Below are positions 59,390 through 64,000 of a DNA stretch of 64,000 nucleotides, piece after piece. A program made the position numbers and the translations under genes. Numbering within the stretch: position 1 is the first letter of the stretch; each line of letters starts with the position of its first letter. Under the pieces are notes generated by a model. It did no database searches. It was not told where the DNA came from and saw nothing but the letters and a program-made list of their open reading frames with translations. The stretch covers positions 4,960,001 to 5,024,000 of the forward strand of contig JAHEWK010000001.1 in NCBI GenBank assembly GCA_020740775.1, given 5' to 3'. The DNA comes from Ilyonectria destructans (taxonomy: Eukaryota; Ascomycota; Sordariomycetes; Hypocreales; Nectriaceae).

Positions 59390-59817
59390 TTCGTACGCCC
59401 TGTCGTCTTCAATGTGGGACTGCGGTTTGTCAAGCGTTGGGCGTGGGCGTGGGCGTGGGCGTCTGTGTTGTAGAACCCTGGCGATTCCTTCTTCAGCGGT
59501 TCGCTTGATTGGGCTGCTTGACTCAGAACGTAACTTACTAGTGTAAAAGGGTCGCCAGAACCGATGTCGGGCGAGGCGCTTTGACTGGGTTTGGCCACGG
59601 TCAACACCCAGATTTCTAGGGTTCTCACCGCCCTCGGGTGCGGGACCGACCCGAAGCGGCAGAATTTCTGCCGTGCAGAAGGCAGAGCGATGGCTTGTAT
59701 CGCGACTATCACGGCAGCTATACATCGGTTCCTTGCCGAGCAACAAGACAATCGCCAGCACCATCAACCAAGTGAATTGACTCTGGCCAGGTCACGACCC
59801 CGGAAAACCTCGCAGCC
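59390..59817. promoter_or_regulatory. Divergent promoter of PRO1 and ATP23
   Basis: 428 bp between outward-facing start codons. It contains a GGGCGT tandem (59438-59462) of about four units on the plus strand, close to the PRO1 start. No characterised factor site can be claimed. The repeat is GC-box-like in sequence. Confidence 0.5.
59438..59462. repeat. GGGCGT tandem repeat
   Basis: Roughly four copies of the hexamer GGGCGT, located in the shared PRO1/ATP23 promoter. It may be neutral or may act as a GC-rich promoter element. Confidence 0.75.
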
Positions 59818-60659
59818 ATGGCATCCGAATCCCCGGCACCGACTTCGACCCCGGCAGCACCTCCAAGCCCCTCCTCCATCAAGCCCAAGGAGGTCGTCAA
59901 CGATCCCTTGCGCACTGGCTTCGACCCCGAGACGAAATGGTGGATGAACTACTTCAAGATCCTCGCTGGCCAGATGACCCCCGAGGGCCAATTCCACTAC
60001 CGTGAATGGCGGTACCGAGTCCACGAGGAGCGCGACTGCAAGCGTTGCGAGGACTACCGCGATTGGCTCTTCACCTACTCCCCCGTCGTGCGCTTCATGT
60101 CCGAGAAGATCGAGGGTCTCAACGGGCGGCTAGATCGGTCGAATGTCGTCTGCCGCCGCTGCCCCGCGCATCTGGAGGAGGATGGCCAAGTCCATCGCCA
60201 GTCTGGTGGCTTCAGCCCCAACCACGGCATCCTGCTGTGCGCTAACGAGGTGCGCGATCGGAAACACTTGGAGGATACACTGGCGCATGAGATGGTGCAC
60301 GCGTGGGACCATCTGCGATGGAAAGTGGACTGGACCGGCGGCAAGGACTTGAAGCACGCCGCATGCACCGAGGTGAGTACTCAACGTTGATTCCACATGA
60401 CCCGCGGACAGAATGCTAACTGTCAACCAAGATTCGTGCGTCAATGCTCAGCGGAGAGTGCAGGTGGACCAGAGAGGCTTTCACGAGAGGAAACTGGAAG
60501 TTGACACAACAGTTCCAGAACTGCGTGCGGAAAAGGGCAATGCAGTCTGTCATGGCTCGCCCACAATGCAAAGACGAGACCCACGCCAACAAGGTCATCA
60601 ACCAAGTCTGGGACTCATGTTTCTCAGACACTCGGCCGTTCGACGAAGTGTACAGATGA
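59818..60659 (+). CDS. ATP23: Mitochondrial inner-membrane protease and ATP synthase assembly factor Atp23
   Basis: Exons 59818-60372 and 60432-60659 (59-nt intron, phase 0) encode 260 aa. Atp23 is a zinc metalloprotease of the mitochondrial intermembrane space; it processes Atp6 and helps assemble the ATP synthase Fo part. The active site HEMVH (157-161) is intact, with E158 as catalytic base. Four paired cysteines (C74, C77, C112, C115) form two CxxC pairs, typical of this oxidatively folded family. The N-terminus is Pro/Ser/Ala-rich, without a classical presequence, as in other fungal Atp23 proteins, which use Mia40-linked import. The second exon ends [11 protein letters not shown]. Length and motifs agree with the family. 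Confidence 0.95.
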
Positions 60660-60955
60660 TGGATTTTACCCTGTTTCAGGCGTGTATTATATAAGAAAAA
60701 AGACTCGACGAGGGGCTCTGAACCGAGCAGCGTGAAGCCTCTCTACTTACTCCAATGCCATTTAACGATACCCCCAGACAAACATATGAAAACAGCGTTC
60801 TCATTACGTTTGACTGTTATGATTGAATCCACAAAAGAAAACTCGTTACTCCTTCCTCATGCACACGCCAAATTTCCCTCGATGATGTGCCAATATATAA
60901 CAAAACGCCTTTAACCCCTCGCAGACCGGTGGGTTCATGCCACCTCATTACATCG
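60660..60955. other. Convergent 3' region of ATP23 and IPL1
   Basis: 296 bp between two stop codons on opposite strands. It is AT-rich and carries both 3' UTRs. No gene is seen. Confidence 0.5.
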
Positions 60956-62259
60956 TCATGATTTCCTCTCGCGGCTGGCAGCCTTCTCGCCTCCCTTGAC
61001 ACAATGCTTCACGATCCAAGGGTGAACTTGAATCTGGTCGAGAGGGATTCGCTTCTCGGGGTCCAACACCAGGAGCTAATTTCATGTTAGTCATTGAGGT
61101 CTCATTCGCGGTTCAGGATTAAACGCTTACCTTCTTAATGAGGTCAGTAGCCTCAGGGCTCACCCATGATGGGATGGTCATATCGCAGCGCGTAATCCTC
61201 CGTTGAGTGACAGGAGCCGAATCCTCGAAGGGTGCCTCGCCCACCAGAAACTCATAAGTCAGGACGCCCAAGCTCCACAGGTCAACTTTGTCGCCGTACC
61301 AGTTTTGCGAAGTGCCGGGCTTGATCATCTCTGGGGGAAGGTAGTCGAGAGTTCCGCAAAGGGTCTGTCTTCGGTTGCCGGGGGCGTGGACGCTCCATCC
61401 GAAATCCGAAATCTTAATCTCGCCGTGGATACCGACCAGAATGTTCTCGGGCTTGATATCTCGGTGGATGACATGCTTGCCATGCAGGTAGCGGAGGGCT
61501 GAGGCCATCTGGGCGATGTACTGCGCGGCCTTCCACTCGGGGAAACGGTTCTCACGTCGCAGGTGCTTGTACAGTTCACCCTTGCCGGCAAACTCCAGGA
61601 TCAGGAAGATTCGCTTGCTGTCATGAAAGTGACCGAAGAGCTTCAAGACGTTGGGGTGCCTCAAGTTGCTCTGAATCTCGATCTCTCTCTGGACCTGCGT
61701 CTTGATGCTCTTGTTCAGTTCACACTTGTGCAGCACCTTCAGTGCACAAATGAACCCAGTCGTTCGCTCCTTGGCGAGATACACTCGCCCAAACTTGCCC
61801 TTGCCGAGGGGTCGGCCGATCTCGAACATGCCGAGGTGGAATTGTTTAGGCATGCTTGGCTGCTTGGGAATGGTGAGGGCCTTGGCCTCGGCCTGCTCCT
61901 CGGAAGTCTCGCCGGAGGCGCGGGATGACGAGGAAGGCAGTGCTTTTCTAGGGGGAGATGTAGGGGAGGCGACTTTTCGTTGCGCGGCCTGCGAAGGCAG
62001 GGTGACGACGGTGTTGCTGGTTTGTGATTGAAGCGCAACCTTGAAGAGGTTGGGTCGACTGGCGCCGTGGGGGAGTTGCGAGGATCCCGAAGCAATTGCC
62101 GCCTGTTGCAGTCAGTACTTGATCGTCATGCGGTCGATGCCATGAACAAATCGGTCGTACCTTGGACTTGGAGTAGATCTTAGACCCGTCGCCGAGAGGA
62201 TCATTCTCATCGTTGACGGACATGCGCTCGAAGCGCGCCTCAAGGGTACGGGCAGCCAT
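60956..62259 (-). CDS. IPL1: Aurora kinase (Ipl1/Ark1 type)
   Basis: Exons 62259-62161, 62102-61131 and 61075-60956 encode 396 aa. The kinase core starts near residue 124 after a Ser/Thr-rich head: glycine loop [13 protein letters not shown] (~132), catalytic lysine K155, HRDIKPEN with D248, DFG at 266-268, and the Aurora activation loop RRQTLCGT with T280 as the autophosphorylation site. The final exon has [20 protein letters not shown] and ends KAASRERKS. Aurora works with INCENP, Survivin and Borealin homologues in the chromosomal passenger complex, correcting kinetochore attachments and controlling anaphase and cytokinesis. An open upstream frame in phase extends the N-terminus, but the ATG at 62259 ([19 protein letters not shown]) begins the conserved-looking part. 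Confidence 0.94.
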
Positions 62260-62810
62260 TGTGGTCGAGGACTGCGCAACTGCTGGGGTTAGTAGGAAGT
62301 TGGAGGATGAAGAGGGTGTTTGCTTTGTAGAGTTCAAATACAAAGCGGCCCAGACATGTATCGTGGTGGTCATGCTGGTGGACGGGGCAAACAACTGCGG
62401 GTGTCCGGTTGTCGGGGCAACACGGCGCTTAGTGCGACATGCGACTGTGACTAAGCCCTGGCAACGGACCTCAGCTACTATCATAATAACAACACTATTA
62501 ACGCCACTTAAGTTGCAATGACACCCCGTTTTCATTATGAATGTATGTCTAACCTGTGATTCTAAACCCCTAGATATCCTGCACCTGTGCGAAATTCGAC
62601 GCTACCATGGCTAAATCATCACTCGGTCTCGATGTCTTCCTTGCGCCATCATCTCAGCCAAAGATCCAACTCCAGTATCAAAAACATCTCCAATGCAATC
62701 AGTTCTAGAAACCCCATTTCCTCCAGCCTTCTCTTACCACCGTACCGAGGCAGGCAATAACTCCAATCAAAAACCTTCGCATCCCGTCCTGGAAGTCGTA
62801 AGGAGGTAGC
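62260..62810. other. Intergenic region between IPL1 and the unknown gene
   Basis: 551 bp of promoter and 3' region. The frame open upstream of IPL1 runs through here but has no domain. No separate gene is supported. Confidence 0.55.
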
Positions 62811-63992
62811 TCACACTAAGCCCTTCTTAATAAGTTCCGCTAGCTCGCGACCCCCAGGAATGGGCTTCTCGAACAGAGCAAGTTGGATCTCCAGAAAACG
62901 CTGCTTCGCAATATAAAACTTCTGCTGCTGAATGCATTTATTTGCATTACACATAGTCTTCTTAAGAGCTTCCTCAGCTTGCAGGAGGTTGTCCATTGCC
63001 GTTCCAGCCCGCTGCGCCGCGCGCTTGGCCGAGTGGAACTGGTTCCGGGGCATTTCGCGGCGAAGCCCAACATAGTCGTTGAGGGTCTGGCACTCCTCCT
63101 TCCAGTAACTGAGATTCTCGAGGATGTACCGGAGAGCCTCGGGTTCCTGCTCGTAGGTGTAGCGCAGGTCCTTGCGGGTCAACTCCTGGTAGTGATAGAG
63201 GTTGTAGTCGTTTTGGACATTGCCCCATAGGTGCAAGAAAGGAATGATGGGTTTGAGGCTAGACTCGAAAAACTCGATCCTGAGAGGAATAGCCTTAGGG
63301 TCAGGGCGGAAGACAAACAGGTACCAGACCTTCCGCCATGCGAGGTATGCCTTTGAGAGCTCATCGAAGCCCTTGGCTGGGCGGCTCCAGAAGACCATGT
63401 CAGAAAGCCAGACTGGCGGCAGAGAAAAGAGGATGTTATCCTCCCAAAATTTATGAGTAGCCTTCCTCTTAGATCTAAGGTCCCGCTCTCGTCGAACCAT
63501 TGCTGGGTCCAGCAGCAGGAAAGCGCGTTGGTTGGCATATGCAAAGCGCTCGACGGAGATTCTGTCAAGGATATTATGCGGTAACCACGCAGCATCCTCG
63601 GTCAAGGAGTTGATGATACTTTTCCCTCTGGCATCATCCTGGCACTTCACCTCCCAGAACTTTGAGATGAGTGGGACGATGGTTTGAACATCCGCAGCAT
63701 CGGTGTAGCCATCTGATCTTAGCCTTGGCATGTTAGGAATGAACCATTGGGAAATCTTGGTTGAGCCGTCGATATTCTTGGGGCTCAGTTCGGGATCCAG
63801 GGCCGGACCAAACATCTCTGGCAATTGTCCGTTTCTGAGAACCTGGCAGCAATGCTTGGTGCAAGTGCCATAGCCAGTGTTGTAGATGAATGACATGCAC
63901 TCAGTGAGAGACGACTCCCTCAGGAGCTGCTGGGCCTCCTCGGTGAGCGACCGAACAAACCGCTGGGGAAGCCTCGGGTAGTGTTCAGTCAT
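62811..63992 (-). CDS. Uncharacterised 393-aa protein
   Basis: A single uninterrupted frame from ATG 63992 to TGA 62811-62813. The start is eight bases from the window edge, so an upstream in-frame extension or exon cannot be excluded. The composition is that of a folded protein: evenly mixed, with many Trp, Tyr and Phe (for example ISKFWEVKCQDDARGKS, LPPVWLSDMVFWSRPAKG, KVWYLFVFRPDP). A Cys-rich patch occurs near the N-terminus (YGTCTKHCCQVL). The last ~100 residues are Lys/Gln/Glu-rich and helical, possibly a coiled coil (RAAQRAGTAMDNLLQAEEAL). No membrane segment and no catalytic motif is recognised. It may be a lineage-specific ascomycete protein. Confidence 0.75.
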   Translation of the reverse strand: MTEHYPRLPQRFVRSLTEEAQQLLRESSLTECMSFIYNTGYGTCTKHCCQVLRNGQLPEMFGPALDPELSPKNIDGSTKISQWFIPNMPRLRSDGYTDAADVQTIVPLISKFWEVKCQDDARGKSIINSLTEDAAWLPHNILDRISVERFAYANQRAFLLLDPAMVRRERDLRSKRKATHKFWEDNILFSLPPVWLSDMVFWSRPAKGFDELSKAYLAWRKVWYLFVFRPDPKAIPLRIEFFESSLKPIIPFLHLWGNVQNDYNLYHYQELTRKDLRYTYEQEPEALRYILENLSYWKEECQTLNDYVGLRREMPRNQFHSAKRAAQRAGTAMDNLLQAEEALKKTMCNANKCIQQQKFYIAKQRFLEIQLALFEKPIPGGRELAELIKKGLV

Positions 63993-64000
63993 GTCGAAAG

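Noticed and set aside
61948..62535. Longer N-terminus for the Aurora kinase from an upstream in-frame ATG
   Set aside because: The upstream frame is probably leader; the downstream ATG at 62259 begins the part that looks conserved and has the intron phase expected.
1..64000. Defence system, secondary-metabolite cluster, transposon or viral remnant
   Set aside because: No polyketide synthase, NRPS, transposase, reverse transcriptase, terminal repeats, NLR or phage-type gene was found; all firm genes are conserved eukaryotic cellular functions.

Overview
The window is nuclear DNA of a filamentous ascomycete (Pezizomycotina). The gene content and the intron style suggest Sordariomycetes, probably Hypocreales. 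Most introns are 50-110 nt with GTRNGT-like donors, CTAAC/CTGAC-like branch sites and CAG/TAG acceptors. Neighbouring genes run on both strands with no operon logic, and there are pyrimidine-rich 5' regions. The phylum follows directly from the protein families; the class is inference, and I cannot name the species.

Layout, left to right: an edge-truncated PH-like protein (-); 3.6 kb of intergenic DNA; NADH-cytochrome b5 reductase CBR1 (+), tail-to-tail with the Paf1-complex TPR subunit CTR9 (-); an uncharacterised single-pass membrane protein (+) and a doubtful small spliced frame; sorting nexin SNX41 (+); mRNA guanylyltransferase CEG1 (+); a repeat-bearing surface-type membrane protein (-); cohesin regulator PDS5 (+), tail-to-tail with a SNF5-family chromatin remodeller subunit (-); an EBP1/PA2G4-like MetAP-fold protein (+); the two-PHD Rpd3S-type subunit RCO1 (+), tail-to-tail with an RRM+PUF RNA-binding protein (-); 4.3 kb of intergenic DNA; the PAK kinase CLA4 (-); 3.3 kb of intergenic DNA; glycyl-tRNA synthetase GRS1 (-), divergent from ribosome-assembly factor NIP7 (+); glutamate 5-kinase PRO1 (-), divergent from the mitochondrial protease ATP23 (+); Aurora kinase IPL1 (-); and an uncharacterised 393-aa protein (-).

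This is mainly a housekeeping block. Several genes act in chromatin and transcription (CTR9, CEG1, SNF5-family, RCO1), chromosome segregation (PDS5, Aurora), polarity (CLA4) and translation or ribosome assembly (GRS1, NIP7, EBP1-like, PUF). They do not form one pathway, and clustering by function is not supported. I saw no tRNA, rRNA, transposon, CRISPR array, secondary-metabolite cluster or virus-derived gene.

Exon structures were worked out by hand from splice signals and reading phase. All of the multi-exon models except the doubtful one close in frame. The points most worth a second look are: three introns that are a multiple of three and stop-free (PDS5, NIP7, EBP1-like); a GRS1 with two in-frame AUGs that fit mitochondrial and cytosolic forms; very small first exons in CLA4, EBP1-like and PRO1; a surface protein with ~30-residue tandem repeats; two proteins I cannot place; and an intron-like signature outside any confident gene.
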